64,000 nucleotides of DNA from Ignavibacteriota bacterium (lineage in GTDB: Bacteria; Bacteroidota; Ignavibacteria; UBA10030; BY39), in NCBI GenBank assembly GCA_003327435.1, contig QOQV01000006.1:1-64000 (forward strand), given 5' to 3'. Positions 9,501 through 19,700 of this stretch are shown here, one piece after another (the first letter of the stretch is position 1; the number at the start of each line of letters is the position of its first letter). The position numbers and the translations under genes were made by a program. The notes below the pieces were generated by a model, which saw only the letters and a list, made by a program, of their open reading frames with translations, did not search any database and was not told where the DNA came from.

Positions 9501-10468
9501 ATGGTTTTGTACCACCTGGACAGCAACTATTATTACCAATGCCAAACTGGGCAAATGCAAGAATTGAAACATTCAACAAATTTACAGGTGGTATAATTCT
9601 TGGCAATGGAATGGTAATTGGTAAAGCAGTACCTGAGAGCGCCACAACATACGGTTGGGTCCGAATAAAGAAGCAAGCCGATATGTACAAGAGCATCAAA
9701 GACAAATCAGGTTATCATACGAAACCACCACGCGGATTTAATACTTTTGAAAATAGTAAGCCATTTATAAAAGAGCAGAAAAATTTACCACCATCCAAGC
9801 ACAACAATAAGCTCTTTGCAGAAGCACTGACACTAAGATTTAACATTATAGCAAGTTCAGTAGGTATAATCCCACCAGGGATTGGTGAATTAGTTTACGA
9901 TGACGGGACTGCTAATCCATTGAATGGCTTAACAGTAGCACAAATAGATTCTCTGGTAAATCATAGACTAACATTCTATAAGAATATATCTGCAGATGAA
10001 TTTGCCAACTTCTATACAACGATTAAAGCAATAAACGAAGCGTTCGCTGGACCTATTGATACTGTTTCTACAAAACCATTTGTACTTACAGGTATTCGTC
10101 AATTAAGAGATGTACCATATTTGAAAGTATCAGAATTACCGCCGTTTAGGATGATTACCTCAGCTGAACCAGTCTTACCACCTGAAAGGTATCGTTTAGG
10201 TCAAAATTATCCTAATCCGTTTAACCCAACAACTACGATAGAATTTGATTTGCCTGAGGAGGGTTTGGTAACTCTGAAAGTGTACAATTTACTTGGACAG
10301 GAAGTAGCAACACTGCTTGAGAATGAAGATTTTGGCGAAGGTTCGCAAGAAATTACGTTTGACGCTGCTGGTTTTGCCTCTGGTGTATATTTCTATCGTA
10401 TTATTGTTAAGGATTATGAAGGGATTGTGAAGTTCCAATCCATTAATAAAATGGTTCTATTGAAATAA
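3590..10468 (+). CDS. giant mosaic T9SS surface protein 1 (2292 aa, Asp-box propeller, SdrD-B repeats)
   Basis: Signal peptide residues 1-24. Residues ~60-500 look like a sialidase-type beta-propeller with at least five Asp-box-like motifs (STDGGVTFST, SSNGGVSWTA, STDGGQTFED and others). Catalytic sialidase residues are not evident, so it may be only structural or sugar-binding. Three Ig-like modules follow (~500-810). A 'LVVDDDG' module occupies ~816-1060, two carboxypeptidase-regulatory-like beta-sandwiches ~1064-1225, and a second 'LVVDNDD' module ~1226-1465. Four SdrD-B-like repeats (each starting I-S-G-x-K-F-[ND]-D) span ~1467-1857. The shared ~330-aa module is ~1858-2190, and the sorting domain ends the protein (NYPNPFNPTTTIEFDLP). 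It is likely exported through T9SS and displayed at the surface, perhaps for adhesion or polymer binding. The start is supported by GAAAGGGGT upstream. Part of its DNA is identical to giant gene 3. Confidence 0.9.
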   Translation: MKHWYSFVIILVVTFLFFGTTTAQDEQERWSVPITKLKPTGETVQQPVYKEYIPSTEYRTYDTKSGKVIVGPNIRMHPTTYTTQSEMAVSLHPTNPNIVFSGSNAAGYPTVNWISQGWYITTNGGATWFGGDTLPPHQMAGMSNYTSDPVTAIDLNNNIYFNTILYSSTTGDIVVSRSSNWGQTWTPFTALPDPGVDEDKNWMAVDIDPGSPYAGNIYVAYTDFNSSGSAYRRVRYARSTNQGASFTPNPTINISGNSNYLDQGVNITTGPNGEVYICWTNYISSALTSSNVGFTRSTDGGVTFSTPSYAATNVADIRGTLVKGGNSIRVNSFPFIAADRSNGPYRGHIYIVYPAKNPTRPDIFIVKSSNGGVSWTAPTRVNQADNNLDQWFPSVAVDPATGFVYVVYYDSRNFPANDSAQVYLSRSTDGGQTFEDILVSDQAFLPKSISGLASGYMGDYIDVKALNGIVWPVWNDNRTGYHQAYTAKVIFGPTITHTPLPNTENLSGPYTVTAEITSSIPLDPNKIKVYWGRTGTITDSVLMTNTGGDIWTANIPGNGLPATYKYYIYAADNMGGFSTSPPGAPSSVHEFEVGIDNTPPTVVSSPLPDQYRETWPAKVSATVTDNIGIDSVWVEWKKNDEATIYKFRLDNVSGNLYEGYFNIDSSFFAVGDSVLYIVYAQDNSSNHNIGFTPPSGYYKFNFIPDTDFPIVTHTPLRNQPEIRWPASVKAVVTDNLGVDSVWVEYYLNEPVNTGKFYLIKTTGNNYEALWDLDTTQIQVGDSIFYKVVARDISNNQNVTYNPTTGEHKFYIISTKGLVLVVDDDGTTEKNEKGGEDVDPALKGVTGRLIQRTLTEVGYIVDTVSFAIHNPAVYPDYDIVVWTGGTKGTGVFGDVAKRDALRARVASGGKVWVEGGEVGYVYRWQTTELDKNFRQQVLHDSSWLSDVTSSSLVITQPTHPIFTTPNPISSPIAFTGTSIYSRDAVRLMPGDPGAYKIAGWSTYTTQGPDTCGIIVFDNNPNPLSAQIVFMTFALNSITDTVVAKKLIENTAEFLMTPEAPPSGAVVGTVTLTGTSDYSGVNVQLIGFNYNQTQVTGTTGEFSFTGLYPGNYTIKVWKSGYYPTLIQEPVVVGTGIVTLNYTLDPILPATVTGVVTLQGTTNYSGVSVEIVGQGLSTLTNTLGEYTITGITPGNIKVKVKKSGWKTAVKDTSVGNGSTLNLNFYLEVTPGNILVVDNDDFASRIRPPDDMRSGEQPDTIALGGSSRLFYNTLTEAGYNVDLVAATSVDTSSFVSYDVVIWSCGRAGTVIDNQTWRTALINRVNNGLPVLIEGGDVAYYYRVSGGRDPVFRSTVLRIADWLSDSPGNLSLENPTHPIATTPYTLPPSYTFDAIAGLYDKDGVNPLPDAQVIYGWTSATNYKGILAYGTNPSYGVGAFFPMNINNIAKAESTHAKNLIINTINFLKPPPPSSISGMKFNDLNGNGVKDEGEPPLANWKIKLTGTTTKSTFTDENGNYSFTNLMMGTYTISESLQVGWVQTYPSGGSYTVVLASGIDTSGFNFGNMQLNSISGMKFNDLNGNGIKDEGEVGLAGWKIYLSGAKIDSTLTNTNGEYSFNNLMLGSYTISEALQPGWLQTYPASPGIYEVTFTEGGTFVTEKDFGNYQLASISGIKFDDINANGVKDENEPVIEGWKIYLNGNADSVLTNENGQFSFSGLTLGTYVISEELQPGWVQTYPASPGTHTININSGGMNVTDKDFGNFKLGSISGMKFNDLNNNGLRDAGEPGIDNWKIYLSGAKNDSTLTMLGGQYSFDNLMQGVYVVSEEVQTGWVQTMPASGNYTIEILSGVNSAGNDFGNFFPADTVKYRTFVSDSLAQAKPVKMKPDKVKFCASFTNSSILADGIRIKFDQIVNFTDIDGFTSAITIDGGKTWDLRGRYIYNGEQVTVCGIGNKGKNIKIAGWWWIVSGSPTDKRDGFVPPGQQLLLPMPNWANARIETFNKFTGGIILGNGMVIGKAVPESATTYGWVRIKKQADMYKSIKDKSGYHTKPPRGFNTFENSKPFIKEQKNLPPSKHNNKLFAEALTLRFNIIASSVGIIPPGIGELVYDDGTANPLNGLTVAQIDSLVNHRLTFYKNISADEFANFYTTIKAINEAFAGPIDTVSTKPFVLTGIRQLRDVPYLKVSELPPFRMITSAEPVLPPERYRLGQNYPNPFNPTTTIEFDLPEEGLVTLKVYNLLGQEVATLLENEDFGEGSQEITFDAAGFASGVYFYRIIVKDYEGIVKFQSINKMVLLK
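6182..6342 (+). repeat. 161-bp block identical to 23832-23992
   Basis: The 'LVVDDDG' module of giant gene 1 contains 161 consecutive bases identical to giant gene 3 at an offset of 17650. Flanks diverge to a mosaic of short identical runs and synonymous changes, as expected after duplication and later gene conversion. Confidence 0.9.
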
Positions 10469-10473
10469 TCAAT

Positions 10474-10516
10474 TTACCGCCCCCGTATGAATTTTAACCC
10501 ATACGGGGGGGTAAAA
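10474..10516 (+). terminator. rho-independent terminator after giant gene 1
   Basis: A GC-rich inverted repeat starts a few bases after the stop codon: CCCCCGTATG (10480-10489) pairs with CATACGGGGG (10500-10509), with extra partial pairing outside. It is followed by an A/T-rich tail (GTAAAAAAATTTTT). The palindrome may terminate in both directions. Confidence 0.85.
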
Positions 10517-10546
10517 AAATTTTTAACAATTTTTTAACAAAAACGC

Positions 10547-10575
10547 TTGACTTCGACCAATTATTTCATTATATT
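10547..10575 (+). promoter_or_regulatory. promoter of giant gene 2
   Basis: TTGACT (10547-10552), 17-bp spacer, TATATT (10570-10575). It matches the giant gene 1 promoter in both hexamers and in the adjoining TTGACTTC-ACCA stretch. It comes directly after the terminator of giant gene 1, so the second giant has its own transcription start. Confidence 0.65.
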
Positions 10576-10633
10576 TTTTTCAGGATTATTGAAAGTGCAG
10601 ATAACGCTTCCCGAATAAAATTTAAAGAGTTCT

Positions 10634-10652
10634 TTGTAAAAATAACTTTGAC
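10634..10652 (+). promoter_or_regulatory. 19-nt leader element shared with giant gene 1
   Basis: Second copy of TTGTAAAAATAACTTTGAC, 74 nt before the ATG at 10708, inside the predicted ~125-nt leader. The flanking leader bases are otherwise poorly conserved between the two genes. The alternative reading is a tandem -35 (TTGACT 10648-10653) with TAAATA at 10672. Confidence 0.4.
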
Positions 10653-10707
10653 TTAGAAATTAATTTATTAATAAATAAAAAATAACAATAATCCATAAGG
10701 AGGAGTT

Positions 10708-13700
10708 ATGAAAAAATTATTATTAGTTGTTATTGCAATATTAATTGCATCAACAATTGGTTACGCGCAGCTATCGGGGACAAAGTACATTCCTGGAGAT
10801 TATTCAACAATAGCTGCAGCTATAGCGGATTTAAACACACAGGGTGTCGGCAGCGGTGGAGTGACTTTTAATGTAGCGGCCGGACATACGGAAGTATTAA
10901 CAGGAAGAATTGATCTAACAGCAACAGGTACTGCAAGTGATCCAATTATATTTCAAAAATTCGGTACAGGTACTAACCCACTTTTAACGGCATATACCGG
11001 AACTTCTACACCAGGTAGTGCGACACCAGATGGCATGTGGGCATTAGTTGGAGCGGATTATGTTACAATAGATGGGATAGATTTATATGATCCAAACACA
11101 TCCAATCCTCAAACAATGGAGTATGGATATGGGTTATTCAAATCATCTGCTACAAATGGATGTCAATATGTAACAATTAAAAACTGTATAATCACATTAA
11201 ACCGAGTAAATAATGCAACGGGTTCAGGACCTATGCCTGACGGTTCAACAGGAATATTGGTTGTTAACTCAATTCCAATAGCTGCAACAACCGCATTAAC
11301 AATTACCGCAGCGAGTGGTTCAAATTCATTTAACGCATTTTATTCTAACACAATCCAAAATTCAAATAACGGGATTGTTCTAATGGGTTTTGCCGCAACT
11401 GTAGGAGTAGGTCCAAATCCTGATCCTGGTACATTCTTTGGTGATTTGGGAAATGATATAGGTGGAAATTCTGTATCTACTGGAAATGTAATAAAAAATT
11501 TTGGTGGTGGTGGTAGTTCAAATCCATCTGCAGGTATAAGGGCAAATAATCAATGGAGTATTAATATATCCTATAACACGATCAATAATAATGATGGTGC
11601 TGGTGTAAACCACGCAACAACATTAAGAGGCATATTTGCTCAAGCTGGAACAAGCGCTAATGCAAATATAAACTATAATAATATTAGTATCCAATCAGGT
11701 GCAACAACATCTTCTTGTTGGGCAATTGATAATGGTATAGGTTCAACCGCTGCAGGAAATACAATCAACATCAATAACAATATTATCAGAGTGGGATATC
11801 CTACAGCAACAACAGGTGTATATACTGCCATTAACAATTCAGCAACTGCTGCAACGGTGAATATTAACTATAATGATATAAGTCAAATTACAGGTGTTGC
11901 CTTTGGAGGAACTGGTACACATGTGATGATTGAAACTGGTTCGCCAACCACAGTATATACAAATAATAATAATATTCATGATATTTCAAGAAACGGTACA
12001 AGTGGATCATGGCGTGGTATAAAAACTACCTCACCAACAAATTGGATTTGTAATAATAATTTGATTGAAAATTTGAGCTGGACTGCAACAACATCAACTG
12101 GAGGTTTTGACGGAATATATAGTTTCAGTTCAGCAGTTAATGTCACTGCCAATGGTAATATTATTAGAAATATTTCTACACCTACTACAGGTACTTTAAC
12201 CGGTATACGTGAATACGGGACTGCAGGTAATAAAATTTTCCAGAATAACCAGATATATAATTTCTTTACAACCTCAGGTGGTGCTGGTGGTGCAACACTT
12301 AATGGTATATGGACATCCACTGGTAATATAGAGATAAGTAATAATAAAATTTATAGTTTAAATTCCACTGGTACAACAGGTGGCACTGCAGGAACTATTT
12401 ATGGAATTCAAGTTACAGGCGGTACACTTATATCAATTTTTAAAAACAATATTTATGATCTTTCAACAATGCGTACTGGTTCTCCAACAGCTCCTGTATT
12501 GGCTGGTATACATGCAACTTCTGGAACAACTACATATATTTACAATAATTTTATATCTGACTTGAGAACACCTGCTTTAAGTTATACTGAAGCTTTGCGT
12601 GGTATAAGCATAGCTAATACAACATCTGGGAATACTTATGGAGTATACTTTAACACAATTTTCTTAAATGCTACAAGTACAGGAACGACATTCGGAACTT
12701 CAGCTATTTTTGCAAATACATCTCCCACAGTAGATATGAGGAATAATATAATTATTAATACATCAAGTCCAGCTGGTACTGGCTTGACAGTTGCTTATCG
12801 TAGAAGCTCTACTACTTTAACAACTTACGCTTCCACTTCGAATAACAATGCATTCTATGCTGGAACACCAGCAGCAAATAGGTTAATTTTTTATGATGGT
12901 ACGAATTCTGATCAAACGATAACTGCTTATAAAACTCGTGTTGCACCAAGGGATGGATCTTCATTCTCTGAAAATGTGCCATTTGTGAATTCAACCACCC
13001 CACCATACGATTTACATATTAGCACCACAACTCCTACTCAAACGGAAAGTGGTGGCAGTGCGATTACTTCTCCAATTACAATCAATGACGACTACGATGG
13101 AGATACCCGTGCATCAATTCCTGATGTAGGTGCAGATGAGTTCTACGGTGTAGGCCTGGATTTAAGCCCACCTGTAATTGCTTATACACCTCTTGGTAAT
13201 AGCTCAAACACTATTTCCAGAACATTCTCAGGTGTTGTGATTACTGATGCTAGTGGTGTTGAGACAACCCCGGGGTTAAGACCTCGTGTATATTTTAAAC
13301 GCTCAACAGATGCAAATACATTTAACGACAATACAAATGCAACCGATGGCTGGAAGTATGCTGAAGCTCAAGGAACTGGCGGCTCACCATTCAGTTTTGT
13401 ATTGAATTATTCATTACTGTACACTGGTGGCGTTCCATTAGGACCAGGAAGTGTTATCCAGTATTTTGTGGTCGCTCAGGATATTACGCCTACACCGAAT
13501 GTTGGAATTAATTCTGGAATCTTTGCCGCACAACCATCAAGTGTTGATTTAACTTCTGCTGCCTTCCCGATTACAGGTACAATTAATAGCTTTAATATTG
13601 TGCAAGCTTTCAGTGGAACATATTCAGTAGGTACTACTGGTACATATCCAAATCTGACGGGTGCTGGTGGTTTCTTCGTTGCTGTTAATGGCGGAGTTGT

Positions 13701-16700
13701 TTCCGACAATATTATAGTTCAAATAGTTTCTGATTTAACTGAAGATGGTACAAATGCCCTCAATCAGTGGGTTGAAGAAGGGGCCGGAAATTATACAATG
13801 ACCATTGTATCAGTAGATGCTGTCGAAAAATTAATCTCTGGTAATGTTGCCAATGGGATGATTCGATTAAACGGTGCCGATCGAGTTACAATTGATGGAA
13901 GAGTGCTCGGTAGTGGGAAATACCTGAGATTCAGAAATACAAACACATCTAATCCAACGTTCACATTTATCAATGGTGCTGTGGATAATGTTATTAGGGA
14001 CTGCTACATTGAAGGTGCTTCAACCACCTCATCAAATGGGGTTGTTTTCTTCAGTACAGGTGATAATATTAATAATACTTTATTAAATTGCGATATAAGA
14101 GATAGAAGCGATGCAGCTGGTAGGCCTTATAATAGTGTATACTTCGGGGCTCTGACAAACCTAAATAATAAGATTAAAAACTGTAATTTATATGATTTTA
14201 CAAATTATGCGGTATATATATCATCTGCAACTGGAACCTTAATTGAATCCTGTGATATTTATACGACAACAGCATCTACCGCATCTTCAGTATACGGTTT
14301 TTATGTTGCGAATACAGGAGCCTCAGTTAAGACAACAATTACAAAAAGTAAAATACACGATTTAAACGGTTCCAGTACTGCAACAATTAAAGGAATTTAT
14401 ATCGCTGGTGCAAGTGGTGTCAGCACCCTTCTATCAATTGAGAATAACTTTATTTATCTATCACCAACAACAACTGGACTAATTGATGGTATTGATTATT
14501 ATGGTTATACAGCAAATTCTTTAGATATCTATTTTAACTCTATTTATATTGGTGGTTCATTAACATCCGGGTCTAATTCAAGTTACGCAATTAGAAAACG
14601 AGATGCTGCAACCAATTTCAATATTAAGAATAATATTTTATTTAATGCTCGAACAAATGCTGGTGGAACCGCAAATCATTATGCAATATATGTTAGCAAT
14701 ACGACTGGTACACTTGCATTTAATTACAATGATTATTTTGTTAATGGTACAGGTGGAGTTTTAGGCTACTGGAGTACTGCAAATCAAAATACTCTTGCTG
14801 ATTGGCAAACAGCAAGCGGTCAGGATGCTAATAGTATTTCTGGAAATCCAAAATTTGTAAGTGCTAACGATTTGCATATTGATGTGTATCAAGCATCACC
14901 AGTAAGCAACGCAGGTATATCAATAGCTGGAATCAATGAGGATATAGATGGCGATTTGAGGCAGTCACCGCCTGATATAGGCGCCGATGAGTTTACCGGT
15001 GTTCCACCTGATGCATTTTCGCTACTGACGCCAACTAACGGGGCAACAAATGTTCCTCTTAACGGTGATTTGACGTGGGAAGTTTCCCAATACGCACAAA
15101 CCTATGATGTTTACCTCGATAAAGTTGATGCTACTACTCTTGTCAGTGCTGATCAAACAGCTACTATTTATTCATATACGAATTTAGATCCTAACTCGGT
15201 TTATTACTGGAAGGTAGTAGCAAAGAATGGCAATGGTACAACTCAAGCCACAGGTTCACCATGGTCTTTTACTACTGTTGCACTGCTACCGCCAAATTCA
15301 CCATCTGATTTAACAATATCAAACATTACAACTGATGCGATGGATTTGAGCTGGACCGATAACTCAAATGATGAACTTGGATTCTATATCTATAAATCAA
15401 CTGATGGTTCTACATTTACACTTGTAGATTCAGTTAATGCTGATGTAATAAATTATACAGGTCCTGCTTCACGTTCATTGAGTCCAAATACAAGATATTG
15501 GTGGAGGGTAACTGCTTATAATGCTAATGGTGAAAGCGCACCAACAAGCGCAAACGCTTTTACACTTGCATTAACACCAGGTGCTCCAACACTATCGAAT
15601 GCAACAATGACAACGATGCTGGTGATTCTGGATCCAGCAGGTAATCCCGCTGCAACTCAATTTGCTGTAAGGGTAGTTTTTGGAGCTACAACAAAGTATA
15701 TGAATACAGCTGGTGCCCTTGTTGATAATCCAGTTTGGGGTACTTATGCTAACTTTGGTGGTGCTGCAGGTAAAACACTAACCGGACTTTCACCGATAAC
15801 TACATATACAATAGATGTGAAAGCCAGGAACGGTGCAAATATTGAAACCGATTTTGGACCGAGTTCAACTTTAGCAACAACCGGAACACCATATCCTGTT
15901 GTTGAAGGATTTGAACTTACAACCTTCCCGCCAACAGCATGGTTGGTTGAAAACACAAACGGTGATGCCAAAACCTGGGTAAGAACAACCAGCAATGTCC
16001 GTTCAGGTGTTGGTGCAGCGATGTATCCATATAGCATAACTCTCCCTGCTGACGACTGGTTGTTTACATTACCATTAACGATGGAAGCTGGTAACAAATA
16101 TAGATTAACATATTATTACAGAGCATATTCTGCAAGTTATCCTGAAAAGATGAAGGTTATGTTTGGTACTGCACAAAATTCCGCATCAATGACTGATTTA
16201 CTTGCAGATCATACAAGTATTACAAATACAACTTATCTGGGTAATTCGGTTGTGATAACTCCACCTGCAACTGGAATATACTATGTTGGTTTTTATGCTT
16301 ATTCAGCAGCAAATATGTGGAACCTGTATATAGATGATATTATGATAGAGGTAATGCCACAGAAGGATATCGAAGTTGTTGCTGTTAATTTATCTGCTCC
16401 ACCATATTATGTTGGCCAACCAATTACCGTCTCAGCACAGATAAGAAACAATGGTACAGAAGCAGATCCGACTACCGTTCCATTAACCTATAAAATTGGC
16501 TCTGCACCTGATTATCAGGGAGATGGTGTTGGTGAACTCTTCACACCAAGCTGGGCATCGAATATGGCTACTGTAACATTTACAGTACCATATACTCCAG
16601 GTTCTACAGGCAATGTTACAATTTTTGTAAAATCATTCTATACTGGTGATCAGGTTCCAGCAAATGATGCAAAATCAAAATCTGTTAAGGTCTTGCCTGC

Positions 16701-19700
16701 TGGCGCTTTATTCGAGGATTGGACTGATGTTAATGCACTTGCGAGGTGGAAAGTCGTGAATAATGATGGCGGCGCACAAACCTGGAGACGTGCTACTGAA
16801 AAATTCCTGTCCTCACCCGCATCTGCAGGTTCTGATTATGAATCATCAACATTGAAGAATGATGACTGGTTAATAACTCCAAAACTTTCTGTCATTGCAG
16901 GTGATAGCCTTACCTTCTGGCATAGTGCAAGAAGTACATCCTTCCCTGAAAGCTTGTATGTTAGATTATCAACTGTGGGGAATAATCCATCGGATCCCTG
17001 GATCGACCTGCTCGCAATCAAGGATGCGACTACTGACTGGAAATATAAATCAGTGGATTTAACTCCGTGGGCTGGTCAAAATGTATGGATCGCCTTCGTT
17101 AATCGAGGATTAGATCAATATACTATTTATATTGACGACATAACTGGACCGGCGCTTTATATTCCAGAATATGATCTCGCATTTACTGATTTTTATCAAT
17201 CATCTGGTTTACCAACTCCAAAAGTTGACAAGATTTCTGATAGAGAAGTATGGATGATGAATGAATCAATAGAAGAAAAACCAATCGCAACACTTGCAGA
17301 TAAAGGAATTGTAGAGTTGCGTGAATCAGAAATCAGCAAGACAATTGTGTATCCAAGTAATTCCTTGCCGTCACTTGATAAGAAACTTAATCCAATTGAT
17401 GTAAAAGCTGAAATTACAAATGTTGGAAAAAATCCAGTTGCATATACACTCGATTGGAATGTAAGTGGTGCTGCACAACCAACTTACATTGGCCCTTCAG
17501 TTGATTCAGCAGCAACTCATATTGCAAATCTCACATTTAACCCGACTGCTCGTGGAACATTCCTTACATCTGGAGCCATTACCGTAACAGGTGACGAGAA
17601 TCCAGGTAACAATACAAACTACTTTAGAATGCGCGTATATCCAGATGATTTCGCACGCACAATTTATGATCGTGGTGATAATGTTGTTGATACCTGGGTT
17701 GGTTGGGGAAGTGCAACTCTACCAATGAAAGCAGGTGTAAGATTTACAGCACCAAATACTATGCGCCTTGCTGGAGTTGACTTTATCTACAGAACTGAAT
17801 CGGTTGTGAGTGGTGATATTATTGTAACAGTTAGAGGTGCAGGTGATTCATTGACTGGTCCTGGACCTGTGCTGTACTCCAAGATATTTAATGCAGCCGA
17901 TTACTTTACCGGTGCAGGTGATTATGTAACATTCCCATTCGACGATAATGCACCAGTAATTGCCGGTGGTTCTGATTACTGGATCACGATAAAAATGCCT
18001 GCTGGTATATTATATCCTGGTGCTGTACATAATAACGGCTTCACTTCTGGTAGAAGCTTCTATGAAGGCGCAATAGATCAAGATACAACGAAATGGTATC
18101 CACTTGTAATAACAACAGAACGTGCCTGGGTAATGCGTTCATACTTTGTTGCACCACCAAACTCAATTGCCGGTGTGAAGTTTAATGATCTAAATGGCAA
18201 CGGACAAAAAGATGAAGGTGAACTAGGTCTCGAAGGCTGGTACATCAGCTTGAATGGTCCTGTGAACGATGTAAAAGTTACAGGTCCTGATGGTAGTTAC
18301 TACTTTGGTGATTTACCAGATGGAGAATATTTAATTACCGAAGATAATCAGGCAGGATGGATTCAAACAATGCCTGCAGCTCCTGGTTCATACACTGTTG
18401 CTGTAAGTGGTGGTATGAATGTAACAGGTAAAGATTTCGGTAACTTCAAGCTTGGCAAGATCAGCGGTTACAAGTGGGAAGATTTAGATGGTGATGGTGT
18501 ATGGGATGCCGGTGAACCTACAGTACCAAACTGGCAGATTACTCTCTCAGGTCCAGTCTCTGGATCAACATATACCGACGAAAATGGTTGGTATGTATTT
18601 GAAAACTTAACGGTTGGTGAGTATACTGTTTCTGAAATTATTCCCTCTGGATGGTTCTTTACCTATCCAACTCCAAATCAACATGTAGTAAATATTTCCT
18701 CAGGTACTGAAATTAATGGAGGCGGTGGTATTGCCGAAGTACCTAACTTTGGAAATGCAAGGTATGGAACAGTGTCAGGTGCGAAGTTCTGGGATCGTAA
18801 CAATAACGGGATTAGAGATGTTGGTGAAGCTGGTTTAGCAAACTGGACTATAATCTTGACAGGAGATCATACAATACAACGCTCAACAGAAACAGATTCT
18901 TTTGGTAATTTCTTGTTTGAGAATGTTGTACCTGATAATTATGTATTATCGGAGGTACTAAAACCCGGTTGGACTATGACGACATCACCTGCTCCGTTTA
19001 TGGTATCAAGTGGCTCGGTTGTAACAGATAAATTATTTGGTAATTTCCTGAATGTGGATATCACAAAATACCGTAGCTTTGTCCCAGAAGATCTTGTTGC
19101 ACTCGACTCTAAGGGTAAAGTTCCAAAGGCAGTAAAACGTAAACCAGTAGGCGCTTACTGGGAATTTATGATAATTAATCCAAAGGAATATCCACTCACA
19201 CTGTTGAATATCCAGTTCAAGAACGATGTAAGAGAAATTGTCGAAGCTGGTAGTTTCAATGTCAGCGGTGCTAAGAAGGACTTCATGTTATCTGATGCAG
19301 AATTGGCACCTGGCGATACATTGGTTGTAAAAGGATATTCACTCAAAGGAAAACCACAGGAAATTAAGAAATTGTGGTATGGACCAAAGACAAGTATTCC
19401 AGCAACAAGCATTTTACCTGTATATCAATATCTTGAATTACCACAACCTACATGGAGGAATATGATTGACGAAATATTCACCGAAGGTGGCTTCACTGAT
19501 GATGGTGGATTACTTGTTGGTCAGAAAGGTGATCCAAAGAAAATTGGCTGGGTATTGATTACAAAATCTGGTGATGTTGTAAAATCACTCTACAATAAAG
19601 GAATACACAATGCAGGACCAAAATTCTTCAGAACATTTGATAATAACAAACCGTTCTTGAAAGAGCAAAAGAGCTTACCACCTACAAAACAGAATAATAT

